The notes under the pieces: generated by a model
Database searches by the model: none
What the model was told of the DNA's origin: nothing
What the model saw: the letters and a program-made list of their open reading frames with translations, nothing else
Shown: one piece after another, positions 16,202 through 24,976 of the stretch
How positions within the stretch are numbered: the first letter of the stretch is position 1
How the letters are laid out: every line of letters begins with the position of its first letter
Source of the DNA: JAMXLO01 sp963791495
GTDB taxonomy: Bacteria > Pseudomonadota > Alphaproteobacteria > Acetobacterales > Acetobacteraceae
NCBI GenBank assembly: GCA_963791495.1
Contig: CAWBST010000020.1
Coordinates: forward strand, 186,001-250,000
Length of the DNA stretch: 64,000 bases
Reading direction: 5' to 3'
Position numbers and translations under genes: made by a program

Positions 16202-16585
16202 TCATCCCTTTGTGGCGATCGGCACGACATTAACGAGCACCGATATCGTGTAGTTCGGCCCGAGAGCCACCTCGAACCGATCCGAGCCGACATACGACCG
16301 TTCTGGGGTGTAGGTGATCTGCGTCGCTTCCGCCGTGAGCTGTACCGTGGCTGTGCCATGAGCGGGTGGCGTTGCGATCGTGCCCTCGCCCATCGCATGC
16401 TCGGCGATGGAGGCGAAGATCATGCACGGACTGCCGTTCTGCGCGACGGTGATGTGTTCCTCCGCTCTGCCGGCACCGACGAAGCCGGACACCGTGGCCA
16501 CCACGCATGCGTCCTGTGTCGGTTGTGGACTGCTGCACGCGGACAGAGCGATCAGTGCCATGCCGATAAGATTGCGGCGATTCAT
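16202..16585 (-). CDS. Small putative lipoprotein
   Basis: 127 residues. The N-terminus MNRRNLIGMALIALSACSS ends in a lipobox (LSAC) with the Cys at residue 17, so it is probably a membrane-anchored lipoprotein. The mature part contains Ser/Thr-rich beta-like segments (TYTPERSYVGSDRFEVALGP) that look like a small immunoglobulin/cadherin-type tail domain. It is convergent with the importer operon. The function is unknown. Confidence 0.7.
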   Translation of the reverse strand: MNRRNLIGMALIALSACSSPQPTQDACVVATVSGFVGAGRAEEHITVAQNGSPCMIFASIAEHAMGEGTIATPPAHGTATVQLTAEATQITYTPERSYVGSDRFEVALGPNYTISVLVNVVPIATKG

Positions 16586-16655
16586 GTGTCACCCTCCAGC
16601 CGTTTCCATTCGCGGATCGTAGCAAGGGCCAGGCCGGAGCGCATGGCGCACTAGC

Positions 16656-16686
16656 GTCGGGATTGCTTCGCTGCACTCGCAATGAC
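16656..16686. repeat. REP-like imperfect palindrome
   Basis: GTCGGGATTGC, then TTCGCTGCACTC, then GCAATGAC: the arms pair with a 3-base bulge. Elements reading GGATTGCTTCGCT...GCAATGAC are widespread extragenic repeats in alphaproteobacteria. This one lies in the promoter region of the DAHP synthase gene, between divergent genes. Confidence 0.6.
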
Positions 16687-16726
16687 ACTGATTGGTCGGC
16701 TATAACGGCGCCCGAGGAGACCCGCC

Positions 16727-18124
16727 ATGCCCGATACCATGCCCGCCCATGCCTGGACGCCCGATTCCTGGCGTGCCAGCCCAATCCGCCAGGTACCAAC
16801 CTACCCTGACCCGGAAAAGCTCGCGGCGATGGAGGCGCGCATCGGGCGCTATCCACCGCTGGTGTTCGCCGGCGAGGCGCGGCGGCTGAAAGCGCATCTC
16901 GCGGTCGCGGCCGAGGGCAGGGCGTTCGTGCTGCAGGGTGGCGACTGTGCTGAGAGTTTTGGCGATTTCACCGCCAACATCATCCGCGACACGTTCCGCG
17001 TGCTGCTGCAGATGGCGGTGGTGCTGACGTTCGGCGCCTCACTGCCGGTGGTGAAGATGGGCCGTGTGGCCGGCCAGTTCGCCAAGCCCCGGTCGTCGGA
17101 TACCGAGACGCAGGGCGACGTCACGCTGCCGTCCTACCGTGGCGACATCATCAACGGGCCGGAGTTCACCGCCGATGCGCGCATCCCCGATCCCGCGCGC
17201 ATGGAGTTCGGCTACTTCCAGTCGGCCAGCACGCTGAACCTGCTGCGCGCGTTCTCGTCGGGCGGTTATGCCGACCTGCACGAGGTGCATCGCTGGAACC
17301 TCGATTTCGCCGCGCGTTCGCCGCTTGCCGAACGCTACCAGGATCTGGCGCACCGCATCGACGAGACGCTGTCGTTCATGGCGGCGTGTGGAATGACCAG
17401 CACCACTACGCGCGACATGCGGGAGACGGACTTTTATACCAGCCACGAGGCCCTGCTGCTGCCCTATGAACAGGCGTTGACGCGGATCGATTCCACCACC
17501 GGCGATTGGTACGGCTGCTCGGCGCATTTCCTGTGGATCGGCGATCGGACGCGCCAGGTGGACGGTGCGCACGTCGAATTCCTGCGTGGGGTGAAGAACC
17601 CGCTGGGGATGAAGATCGGCCCGACGCAGGAGGCCGACGATCTGCTGCGCATCCTGGAGCGGCTCAATCCTGCCAACGAGCCGGGACGCGTCACGCTGAT
17701 CAGCCGCATGGGCCACGACAAGGTCGGCGCGCGGTTACCGCCGCTGCTGCGCGCGGTGGAACGCGCGGGTGCCAAGGTGGTCTGGCTGTGCGATCCGATG
17801 CACGGCAACACGATTTCCACCGTCGCCAAGCTGAAGACGCGCAACTTCGATCAGATCCTGTCCGAGGTGCGCAGCTTCTTCGACATCCACGCGGCGGAGG
17901 GCACCTGGGCCGGCGGCGTGCACGTCGAGATGACCGGACAGGACGTCACCGAATGTACCGGTGGCGCGCACCGACTCACCGAAGCCAATCTGACCGAGCG
18001 CTACGAGACTGGCTGCGACCCACGGCTGAACGCGGAGCAGTCGCTTGAACTGGCGTTCCTGGTAGCCGAGGAACTGAAGCAGCGTCGCACACCGAGCGGG
18101 TACATGCCGGTGGCGGCCCAATAA
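16727..18124 (+). CDS. 3-deoxy-7-phosphoheptulonate synthase, class II
   Basis: 465 residues, the usual class II (plant/AroH-II) length. It condenses phosphoenolpyruvate and erythrose 4-phosphate as the first step of the shikimate pathway. ATG 16727 follows GAGGAG. Hallmarks include the N-terminal WTPDSWR, FVLQGGDCAESF at about residues 66-77, GRVAGQFAKPRS, SYRGDIINGPEF, MKIGPTQEADDL, the WLCDPMHGN metal/substrate segment and GGVHVEMTGQDVTECTGGA. Class II enzymes are often regulated allosterically by aromatic amino acids; the sequence does not show which. A NAPRT-like gene follows after 2 bases. Confidence 0.96.
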   Translation: MPDTMPAHAWTPDSWRASPIRQVPTYPDPEKLAAMEARIGRYPPLVFAGEARRLKAHLAVAAEGRAFVLQGGDCAESFGDFTANIIRDTFRVLLQMAVVLTFGASLPVVKMGRVAGQFAKPRSSDTETQGDVTLPSYRGDIINGPEFTADARIPDPARMEFGYFQSASTLNLLRAFSSGGYADLHEVHRWNLDFAARSPLAERYQDLAHRIDETLSFMAACGMTSTTTRDMRETDFYTSHEALLLPYEQALTRIDSTTGDWYGCSAHFLWIGDRTRQVDGAHVEFLRGVKNPLGMKIGPTQEADDLLRILERLNPANEPGRVTLISRMGHDKVGARLPPLLRAVERAGAKVVWLCDPMHGNTISTVAKLKTRNFDQILSEVRSFFDIHAAEGTWAGGVHVEMTGQDVTECTGGAHRLTEANLTERYETGCDPRLNAEQSLELAFLVAEELKQRRTPSGYMPVAAQ

Positions 18125-18126
18125 GC

Positions 18127-19281
18127 GTGCCGCGGCGCGTGGCCGATCTCGCCGCGGACATCGCGGCGCGGACCGACAGCTACTTCAATCGCACGCGCCG
18201 CATCGTCGCACGCTTCGGCGATAAGCGGGTGACCTACGCTGTATTCATGCGCCGCCCCGTCATCTCGGCACCTCGGCTCATGGTCGAGTGGCTGGAGGCC
18301 GCGGCTTCCTCGCGCGGCACCAGCTTCGATACCGAGCTGATGTATCCCGAGGGCGCATGGGTCGGCGCTGGCGAGCCACTCGCCTATATCGCCGGCAGCC
18401 TTGTGCATCTGTCGGACCTCGAGACGATCCTGCTGCAGAAGATCGGCCCTGCTTCGGTCGCCGCGCACAACGCCTATCAGATGTGTCTCGCTCTGCCCCA
18501 CGTGGCGTTCCTGGCAATGGAGGCACGTCACTGTGCCGGGGCGGAGATGCAGGACATGATGGCCTACGCCGCCTCGGTCGGCAGCGAGGCGGCGAAGCGG
18601 GAAGGGGCGAAGGGCTTCGTCGGCAACGCCAACGACGGCACGGCACACTGGTTCGGCACGCCGCGTGGCCTCGGCACCATGCCGCATTCGCTGATCGGCT
18701 ACGCCGGCTCCACCCTGCGTGCAGCCGAGATGTTCCGCGAGACGTTTCCCGATGAACCGATGACGGTGCTCGCAGACTACTTCGGCCGCGAGATCACCGA
18801 TGCACTCGCTGTGTGTGCGCGGTTCCCCGATCTCGCCGGCGAGGGGCGGCTGTCGTTCCGCCTGGATACGCATGGCGGGCGCTTCATGGAAGGGCTCGAT
18901 CCGGCGGAGAGCTATGCGGTGCTGGAGCGCAACGCGCCGGGTGCAATACGGCGCTACCGCAGCGACGCGGAGCTGCGTTTTCTGGTCGGCACCGGCGTTT
19001 CGGCGGCTGCGATCTGGCGGATGCGCGAGGCGCTGGATGCGGCCGGCTATCCACATGTGCGCATCGTCGCGTCATCCGGATTTGGCGTGGACAAGTGCCG
19101 CGTCATGGCTGATGCGAAGGCGCCGATCGATGTGGTTGGCACGGGCAGCTTCATTCCGGAGGCCTGGCACGAGACTTATGCAACCGCCGATATAGTGGAG
19201 TATGACAGCGTTCCACTGGTGAAGGTCGGGCGGGAATTTCTGCTGCGCAAGAATGGCGCACGAAGGCAGGCCGGCGGGTAG
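18127..19281 (+). CDS. Nicotinate phosphoribosyltransferase-family protein
   Basis: 384 residues starting at GTG 18127, 2 bases after the DAHP synthase stop. It has the NAPRT/QPRT architecture: TDSYFNRTRRIVARFGD at about residues 16-32, FDTELMYPEGAWVGAGEPLAYI (the domain typical of QAPRTase/NAPRTase), the GTMPHS active-site His at about residue 190 and VGTGSFIPEAW near the C-terminus. The expected role is nicotinate to nicotinate mononucleotide in NAD salvage. It is compact for NAPRT and its pairing with an aromatic-pathway gene is unusual, so a related phosphoribosyl transfer cannot be excluded. Confidence 0.8.
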   Translation: MPRRVADLAADIAARTDSYFNRTRRIVARFGDKRVTYAVFMRRPVISAPRLMVEWLEAAASSRGTSFDTELMYPEGAWVGAGEPLAYIAGSLVHLSDLETILLQKIGPASVAAHNAYQMCLALPHVAFLAMEARHCAGAEMQDMMAYAASVGSEAAKREGAKGFVGNANDGTAHWFGTPRGLGTMPHSLIGYAGSTLRAAEMFRETFPDEPMTVLADYFGREITDALAVCARFPDLAGEGRLSFRLDTHGGRFMEGLDPAESYAVLERNAPGAIRRYRSDAELRFLVGTGVSAAAIWRMREALDAAGYPHVRIVASSGFGVDKCRVMADAKAPIDVVGTGSFIPEAWHETYATADIVEYDSVPLVKVGREFLLRKNGARRQAGG

Positions 19282-19392
19282 TCACACCTGCAACGTTGAC
19301 TTCCCCGACAGGCACCCCATAACCTCGTGCAACGGCGCACCGGGGGCGTCGTTGCCGCATAACATTCCCCGGTCTCGGGCAGGGAGAAGGGG

Positions 19393-20685
19393 ATGGCCAA
19401 CATCATTCGGGCAGCGTCACGCCGTGACGTGCTCAAGATTGCCGGTCTTGGCAGCGCGGGCGCAATGCTGGGAGCCAACGCGGGGCGTGCCGCAGGCAAG
19501 ACTCTCAGCTTCATGCACGAGAGTTCATTCATCCCAACCTACGACGAGTTCATGAAGAAGACGCTGGCGGCAGAGTATCAGAAGGCCACCGGCATTGACG
19601 TGGACTACCAGCTGATCAGCGTCGGTAGCCTGCAGACCCGCATAGCCACCGCCGCCGAGACAGGAAACGGTCCTGATTTGACGTGCATATACTTCAGCTG
19701 GCCATTCCTGTTCGATGATAAGCTGGTCGATGTCAGCGACATTGCCGAAGAGATCGGTAAGAAGAACGGCGGCTGGTACAACTCCATCAAGGAGGCGGTG
19801 GTCGTCAACGGCAAGTGGAAGGCGATCCCGTTCGGCAACGTCGGCCAGCTCATGAACTGGCGTTCCGATTGGTTCACGGAGGCCGGTATCAAGGACTTCC
19901 CCGACACATGGGACGGATTGCTCGAGGCCGGCATCAAGCTGAAGAAGGCGGGCCACCCATTCGGCTTCGAACTGGGGCATGGGTTCGGCGACAACCATGG
20001 CTGGCTCTATCCGCTGCTGTGGTCGTACGGTGCGGCCGAGGTCGAACCGGACGGCAAGACCGTCGTGATCGATTCCGATGAGACGGCCCGTGCAGTCGAT
20101 TTCTGTCGCAAGTTCTTTCAGCAGACGATGTTTGAGGACGTGCTGGGCTGGACAGACGTGAGCAACAACAAGGCCTGGATGAGCGAGCAGATCTCCTGCA
20201 CCAACAATGCAGAGAGCATCCTGTGGTTTGCCAAGAAGCAGTTTCCTGACATAGCCAAGGTGACCGAGCAGTCACTGAACCCGAAGGGGCCGAAGGGCCG
20301 GTTCCATATCCTCGGGCCGTGGAACCACTCGATCTACAGCTTCTCGCCGAACCAGCAGGCGGCAAAGGACTTTCTCGTCTGGCTGATGGATCCCAAGCAG
20401 ATCGGACGTTGGTATGCCTCGGCCGACAGCTACTACGCGCCCTTCGAGCATGCCTATGACGACGCGGCGTTCTGGCACGTCGAGCCGCGCAACCTGCCGT
20501 ACCGCGATTCGCTCGCGACTTCGCATCTGCCCGGCTGGCCGGCGCCTATCGGCCGGCCGCAGTCGGAGAGCGTGGCGAAATACGTGGTCGTGGACATGTT
20601 CGCCAAGGCCTGCACCGGCAAGTCCACCAAGGAGGTGATCGCCGACGCCAAAGCGCAGCTTCAGCAGATCTTCAAGCAGGCCTGA
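19393..20685 (+). CDS. Extracellular solute-binding protein, family 1 (sugar type)
   Basis: 430-residue periplasmic binding protein. ATG 19393 follows GGAGAAGGGG. The N-terminus is a clear Tat signal (SRRDVLKIAGLGSAGAMLG). The body has family-1 features: EYQKATGIDVDYQ, the TAAETGNGPDLT segment, FGNVGQLMNWRSDWFTEAG and late SVAKYVVVDMFAKAC. It probably binds a sugar or polyol for the two permeases that follow. The stop overlaps the next start by one base (TGATG). No ATPase gene accompanies the set. Confidence 0.92.
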   Translation: MANIIRAASRRDVLKIAGLGSAGAMLGANAGRAAGKTLSFMHESSFIPTYDEFMKKTLAAEYQKATGIDVDYQLISVGSLQTRIATAAETGNGPDLTCIYFSWPFLFDDKLVDVSDIAEEIGKKNGGWYNSIKEAVVVNGKWKAIPFGNVGQLMNWRSDWFTEAGIKDFPDTWDGLLEAGIKLKKAGHPFGFELGHGFGDNHGWLYPLLWSYGAAEVEPDGKTVVIDSDETARAVDFCRKFFQQTMFEDVLGWTDVSNNKAWMSEQISCTNNAESILWFAKKQFPDIAKVTEQSLNPKGPKGRFHILGPWNHSIYSFSPNQQAAKDFLVWLMDPKQIGRWYASADSYYAPFEHAYDDAAFWHVEPRNLPYRDSLATSHLPGWPAPIGRPQSESVAKYVVVDMFAKACTGKSTKEVIADAKAQLQQIFKQA

Positions 20686-21629
20686 TGGCATCGGCGCACA
20701 CCGAAGCACTCGCGCGCCCGGCGTTCCGCCCCCCACGCCGGGCATTCAGTCTGCGCCGCTGGACCGAGCGGGAGGGCGTCTTCAGTTGGCTGATGGTGAT
20801 CCCGCCAGTGCTGTTCCTGGTCGCACTGGTCGGATATCCGTTCGTCTACGGCATCTGGCTCAGCCTGGAGGACCGTCCAGTCGCCAAGCCTGGCGTATTC
20901 ATCGGGCTGGGCAACTTCATCACCGACCTGCACGACCCGGTGTTCTGGAAGGTGGCACAGAACACGTTCGTCTATACGTTCTCTGCGACCGCGCTCAAGA
21001 TGGTCGGCGGCCTGGCTCTGGCCCTGGTGATGAACCAGGAGTTCAGGTTCAAGAACCTGATCCGCGCCGTGATGCTGCTTCCGTTCATCGTGCCGACGGT
21101 GCTGTCGACCATCGCCTGGATGTGGATTCTCGATCCATCGTTCAGCGTGGTGAACTGGTTCCTGATCCGCTGGGGCATCGCCAACCCTGGGCCGTCGTGG
21201 TTAGGCAATCCGAACCTTGCGATGTTCTCGCTGATCATGGTGAACACTTGGCGCGGTCTGCCGTTCTACGCCATCACGCTGCTCGCCGGGCTGCAGACGA
21301 TCTCGCCCGAGCTGTATGAGGCCGCGACAATCGATGGCGCATCCACGTTCGCGCGCTTCCGCTACGTGACGATCCCGCTGCTCAAGCCGGTGATCTTCAT
21401 CGTCACCATGTTCTCGGTCATTTTCACGTTCTCGGACTTCCAGTTGGTCTATGTGTTGACGCGCGGGGGGCCCGCCAACGCGACGCATCTGTTCGCCACT
21501 TACGCGTTCGACATAGCGATGAGCGCCGGGCAGTTCGGTCTCGGCGCATCGATCGCTCTCTCCATGCTGCCGCCGCTCGCGCTGCTGATTGCTGCGATGG
21601 CCTGGTACATGCGCGGTGAAAAGTCGTGA
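20685..21629 (+). CDS. Sugar ABC transporter permease (MalF/UgpA type)
   Basis: 314 residues with six predicted helices. The cytoplasmic N-terminus (about 35 residues) is basic and Pro/Arg-rich. The first helix is FSWLMVIPPVLFLVALVGYPFVYG-like and the EAA loop is ISPELYEAATIDGASTFARF at about residues 206-225. It is coupled to the binding-protein gene by a one-base overlap and partners the permease at 21682. Confidence 0.92.
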   Translation: MASAHTEALARPAFRPPRRAFSLRRWTEREGVFSWLMVIPPVLFLVALVGYPFVYGIWLSLEDRPVAKPGVFIGLGNFITDLHDPVFWKVAQNTFVYTFSATALKMVGGLALALVMNQEFRFKNLIRAVMLLPFIVPTVLSTIAWMWILDPSFSVVNWFLIRWGIANPGPSWLGNPNLAMFSLIMVNTWRGLPFYAITLLAGLQTISPELYEAATIDGASTFARFRYVTIPLLKPVIFIVTMFSVIFTFSDFQLVYVLTRGGPANATHLFATYAFDIAMSAGQFGLGASIALSMLPPLALLIAAMAWYMRGEKS

Positions 21630-21659
21630 TGAGAATCGCCGTGAGGCTCTTCTCCGTCA

Positions 21660-21679
21660 TGGGCCGCGAAGGCGGCCCA
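21660..21679 (+). repeat. Perfect 8-bp GC hairpin in front of the second permease
   Basis: TGGGCCGC (21660-21667), loop GAAG, GCGGCCCA (21672-21679). It ends 2 bases before the GTG start of the next gene. It could be a REP-type repeat or an mRNA element that tempers translation or protects upstream mRNA in the operon. Confidence 0.7.
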
Positions 21680-21681
21680 CA

Positions 21682-22530
21682 GTGACAGTCGAGAAGAAGG
21701 GGTGGCGAACCCGGACGCTGAAGCTTTGGCTGCCGCTTGGCTTCTTCATGATCTTCAACCTGTTCCCGTTCTACTGGATGACGATCACCTCGCTGAAGCC
21801 GAACAGCGAGCTGTACAGCCGGAAGATCATGCCGCTGATCGTCTATCACCCGACGCTGGAGCACTTCGTCAACCTGCTGACCGAGACCAGCTTCCTCACC
21901 TGGACCTACAACACGATGCTGGTTGCGCTGGTCTCCACCGCGATCTCTCTGGTCTTCGGCGTGATGCTCGCTTACCCGCTGGCACGCATGCGCTTCGCCG
22001 GCGCGGCGCTGATCTCGTTCGCCGTGGCGGCGACCTATCTCGTGCCGCAGCCGCTGCTGTTCATCCCTCTGGCGGACATCATCAACCATCTTGGCCTCGG
22101 CGATACGTTGACATCGGTGATCCTCACCTACCCGACGCTGCTGGTGCCGTTCTGTGCCTGGCTGCTGATGGGCTACTTTAAGTCGGTGCCGCACGAGCTG
22201 GAGGATGCCGCGCGCATCGATGGCGCGACGCGGCTGCAAACCATGTTCCGCGTCTTCCTGCCGCTCTGCACTCCCGGCTTCATCTCGGCCGGCATCTTCG
22301 CCTTCACCCTGGCGCAGAACGAGTTCCTGTATGCGCTGATCTTCCTCACCAAGACCGACGTGCGCACAGTTCCGGTCGGGGCAATCGCCGAATTGGTGCG
22401 CGGCGACGTGTTCTATTGGGGCCAGCTCATGGCCGCGGCCCTGCTCGGTTCGATACCGGTCGCGATCATCTACTCGTTCTTCGTCGAGCACTATGTCGCG
22501 GGACTGACATCGGGCGGCGTCAAGGCCTGA
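21682..22530 (+). CDS. Sugar ABC transporter permease (MalG/UgpE type)
   Basis: 282 residues from GTG 21682 (MTVEKKGWRTRTLKLWLPLG). The frame is open upstream but unrelated to the family, and the start has no clear Shine-Dalgarno because a hairpin occupies the leader. Six helices are predicted; the EAA loop is VPHELEDAARIDGATRLQTM at about residues 171-190. It forms the heterodimeric channel with the 20685 product. The operon ends here without an MsmX/UgpC-like ATPase, so one encoded elsewhere must energise it. Confidence 0.88.
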   Translation: MTVEKKGWRTRTLKLWLPLGFFMIFNLFPFYWMTITSLKPNSELYSRKIMPLIVYHPTLEHFVNLLTETSFLTWTYNTMLVALVSTAISLVFGVMLAYPLARMRFAGAALISFAVAATYLVPQPLLFIPLADIINHLGLGDTLTSVILTYPTLLVPFCAWLLMGYFKSVPHELEDAARIDGATRLQTMFRVFLPLCTPGFISAGIFAFTLAQNEFLYALIFLTKTDVRTVPVGAIAELVRGDVFYWGQLMAAALLGSIPVAIIYSFFVEHYVAGLTSGGVKA

Positions 22531-22573
22531 CACCTCGGTTGATTCCGCCGCACTGCGTGCCTAGCTTGCCGGC

Positions 22574-22939
22574 ATGAGCGATCTTTTCGCCCCCGATGAC
22601 GGTTGGCACGTGCGCATCCTCGATCTCTCGGGCGGCGCACAGGACAACATCGTCGAGGAGGTCGGCGGCTTCGATACCCTGATGCAGGCCAATGCCTTCG
22701 CGCGCCGCTACGTGCGCGATTCGGTGGAGCGATGCCGTGTGCCGGGCATGACGGCGAAGGAAGTGCTGGAGGCTTGGTTCGCCTTCGGCGAGGATGCCGA
22801 GGTGATCGATGCCGGCGAGGCCGGCTGGCGCAGTGCGACTGAGCTCGGGGATTTCGTCGACAATCCCGCGGGAGGCGAGGATCGTGACTGGCGTGCGCTC
22901 GATCCCCGCCGCATCGATGTCGATGACGACGATGAGTGA
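22574..22939 (+). CDS. Small acidic protein of unknown function
   Basis: 121 residues, MSDLFAPDDGWHVRILDL..., with an acidic tail ending in five Asp/Glu. The middle (FDTLMQANAFARRYVRDSVERC and AKEVLEAWFAFGEDAEVID) looks helical. No signal, membrane helix or known motif is visible. It ends 20 bases before the PhzF start and is probably co-transcribed with it. The coding character is convincing; the function is unknown. Confidence 0.75.
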   Translation: MSDLFAPDDGWHVRILDLSGGAQDNIVEEVGGFDTLMQANAFARRYVRDSVERCRVPGMTAKEVLEAWFAFGEDAEVIDAGEAGWRSATELGDFVDNPAGGEDRDWRALDPRRIDVDDDDE

Positions 22940-22959
22940 AGCAAGCAGCGAGGTTCGCC

Positions 22960-23865
22960 ATGCCCGCCTATGAGTTCGTCACCGTCGACGTGTTCACCGA
23001 CCGGCGTTTTGGCGGCAATCCGCTCGCGGTGTTTCTCGATGCGCGTGGGCTGACTGCGCAGCAGATGCAGGCGCTGGCGATGGAGTTCAATCTGTCTGAG
23101 ACGACGTTCGTTCTCCCACCCGACAATCCGCAGCATCATGCCAAGGTGCGCATCTTCACGCCGCGCGCCGAGCTGCCGTTTGCTGGCCATCCCAATGTCG
23201 GCACAGGCTACGTGCTGGCGCAGCGCGACGACAATCCGCCGGAGCACTACGTGTTCGAGGAACTCGCCGGGCTGGTGCGCGTGCATGTCCTGCGTTCGGG
23301 CAATGCGATCACCGGAACCCGCATTTCGGCGCCACGGGCACTGTCGATCGACATCAGCATTCCGGAAGACGTTGTCGCTGCGTGTGCCGGCCTGACGGAA
23401 GAGGACATTGCCACCACTGCGCATACGCCGCTGGTTGCCTCCGTGGGCACACCGTTCGTCATAGCCGAAGTCGCCAGCGTGGAGGCGTTGTCGCGTGCGA
23501 GTCCCGATATCGGTGCGTTCCGCGCTGCGGCCGAGCGATTTCCGGATATTGCGACGCGGTTCTCGCTGCATCTCTATGCGCGGCGCGGCGGCGATGCGAC
23601 ACGGCTTGCCGCACGCATGTTCGCGCCTCTCGGTGGCGTTCTTGAGGATCCAGCGACCGGCAGCGCCAACGCGGCGCTTGGCGCACTTCTGACGTCGCTG
23701 GCACCTGGCGAGAACGCAGATCTGTCCTACGAGATTCTACAGGGCGTCGAAATGGGGCGCCCGAGTCAGATCATCGCCTCGGCGCGCAAGACGGCGGAGG
23801 GTCCGGTGCTGGCGACAGTGGAAGGGAGTTGCGTCCCTGTATTTCGCGGAACAGTGGAGTTGTAA
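22960..23865 (+). CDS. PhzF family phenazine biosynthesis-like isomerase
   Basis: 301 residues in the two-lobed PhzF/diaminopimelate-epimerase fold. ATG 22960 is preferred over an in-frame GTG at 22936, since MPAYEFVTVDVFTDRRFGGNPLAVF is the standard opening. The proposed catalytic Glu is in NLSETTFV (about residue 45). RIFTPRAELPFAGHPNVGTGYVL and the C-terminal EDPATGSANAALGALL complete the signature. Members isomerise small acids; the substrate is unknown. No other phenazine genes are present. Confidence 0.93.
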   Translation: MPAYEFVTVDVFTDRRFGGNPLAVFLDARGLTAQQMQALAMEFNLSETTFVLPPDNPQHHAKVRIFTPRAELPFAGHPNVGTGYVLAQRDDNPPEHYVFEELAGLVRVHVLRSGNAITGTRISAPRALSIDISIPEDVVAACAGLTEEDIATTAHTPLVASVGTPFVIAEVASVEALSRASPDIGAFRAAAERFPDIATRFSLHLYARRGGDATRLAARMFAPLGGVLEDPATGSANAALGALLTSLAPGENADLSYEILQGVEMGRPSQIIASARKTAEGPVLATVEGSCVPVFRGTVEL

Positions 23866-23880
23866 GCGCCTCTCCCCAAT

Positions 23881-23894
23881 CCCCTCCCGAGGGG
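23881..23894. terminator. Hairpin between convergent genes
   Basis: CCCCT, loop CCCG, AGGGG sits in the 30-base gap between the convergent phzF-like and LLM genes. It has no U-tract on either side, so it is at best a weak bidirectional terminator or a partial copy of the GC-rich dispersed repeat. Confidence 0.4.
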
Positions 23895-23895
23895 C

Positions 23896-24948
23896 TTACG
23901 ACTTGAACTTCGGTATCACCTCCTCGCACAGCAGCTGCAGCGAGGTCAGCACCTGCTGGTGGGGGATACGGTTGCCGCAGTTCATCTCCGCGAGGATGCC
24001 GCTCAGTCCCAGCTCCTCGCGCAGCACGCTGAGCCGGTCCACCACCTGCTGCGGCGTCCCAACGATGATCTTGCTGCGCAGCACCTCGTCATAGGTGATG
24101 TTCTGCAGCCTCTGCCCCCTCTCGGCGCGGTTCTCGATTTCGCGTGCGCCCGCCATGCTCGCTGACTCCTCAATGCGCTGCCCGAGATAGCGATAGAAGT
24201 GCATCACGCTCTCTTCCGGCTCCGACCGAGCCTGCTGCTCGGTCGCCGCGACATAAACCGGCACGCGCATGAACACCTGGCCATTGCCGGGGTGTCCGCC
24301 GGCAGCCCACCCCTCGCGATACGCCGCGAGGTTCGGCCCAAGCTCCGTCAGGTCGCCGAGGCGCGTGGCACAGAAGATCGGATGGCCGGCCGCACCGTTC
24401 GCGGGATAGGTGTCCGGGCTGGTCGCCGCGACGCGGATCTCCGGATACGGCTTCTGATACGGCTTCGGCACCAGGTACACATCGTTGAAGTGGTAGTACT
24501 GGCCGTCGAAGGAGAACCGGTCCTGCGTCCACGCGCGTTTCAGGATCTCCAGCACCTCGGCAAACCGATCGCGGCTCTCTGCATACGACACGCCATATGC
24601 CTGGTACACGCGCGGAAATCCGCTGCGCCCGACGCCGAAGATCAGCCGCCCATGACTGATCTGATCCACCGTCGCGGCCTCCTCGGCGAGCTGTAGCGGG
24701 TGGCACAGTGGCAGCACCTGCACCGCCGTGCCGATCTTCATCCGCTTGGTGCGTGCGGCGATCGCGGTGGCGATCATCAGTGGTGCTGCGAGCACCGACC
24801 GCTCGGGCGCGGTGTGCAGTTCGGCCAGCCACATCACGTCGAGCCCGTAGCGTTCAGCCGCGTCCACTTGCTCGAAGGATTCGGTGAACGCCTCCTCCTC
24901 TGTCTGTCCCGGCACCCGTTGAAACTCGTGGAACATGCCGAATTCCAT
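23896..24948 (-). CDS. LLM-class flavin-dependent oxidoreductase
   Basis: 350 residues of the bacterial-luciferase-like fold. The start is set at the ATG whose codon ends at 24948 because GGGAGAA lies just upstream; the frame is open further but not conserved. MEFGMFHEFQR, EQVDAAERYGLDVMWLAELH, the RTKRMKIGTAVQVLPLCHPLQLAEE segment and GRLIFGVGRSGFP are classic. It uses reduced FMN/F420-like flavin and O2 on an unknown substrate. It lies 28 bases downstream of the dehydrogenase gene on the same strand, so the two are probably one unit. Confidence 0.9.
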   Translation of the reverse strand: MEFGMFHEFQRVPGQTEEEAFTESFEQVDAAERYGLDVMWLAELHTAPERSVLAAPLMIATAIAARTKRMKIGTAVQVLPLCHPLQLAEEAATVDQISHGRLIFGVGRSGFPRVYQAYGVSYAESRDRFAEVLEILKRAWTQDRFSFDGQYYHFNDVYLVPKPYQKPYPEIRVAATSPDTYPANGAAGHPIFCATRLGDLTELGPNLAAYREGWAAGGHPGNGQVFMRVPVYVAATEQQARSEPEESVMHFYRYLGQRIEESASMAGAREIENRAERGQRLQNITYDEVLRSKIIVGTPQQVVDRLSVLREELGLSGILAEMNCGNRIPHQQVLTSLQLLCEEVIPKFKS

Positions 24949-24976
24949 TGTCGTCGTTCTCCCTTCAGTGCCGGTG

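Noticed and set aside
21424..22533. 369-codon minus-strand frame
   Set aside because: Antisense shadow of the MalG-type permease; composition is Gln/Arg/Glu-rich and non-protein-like.
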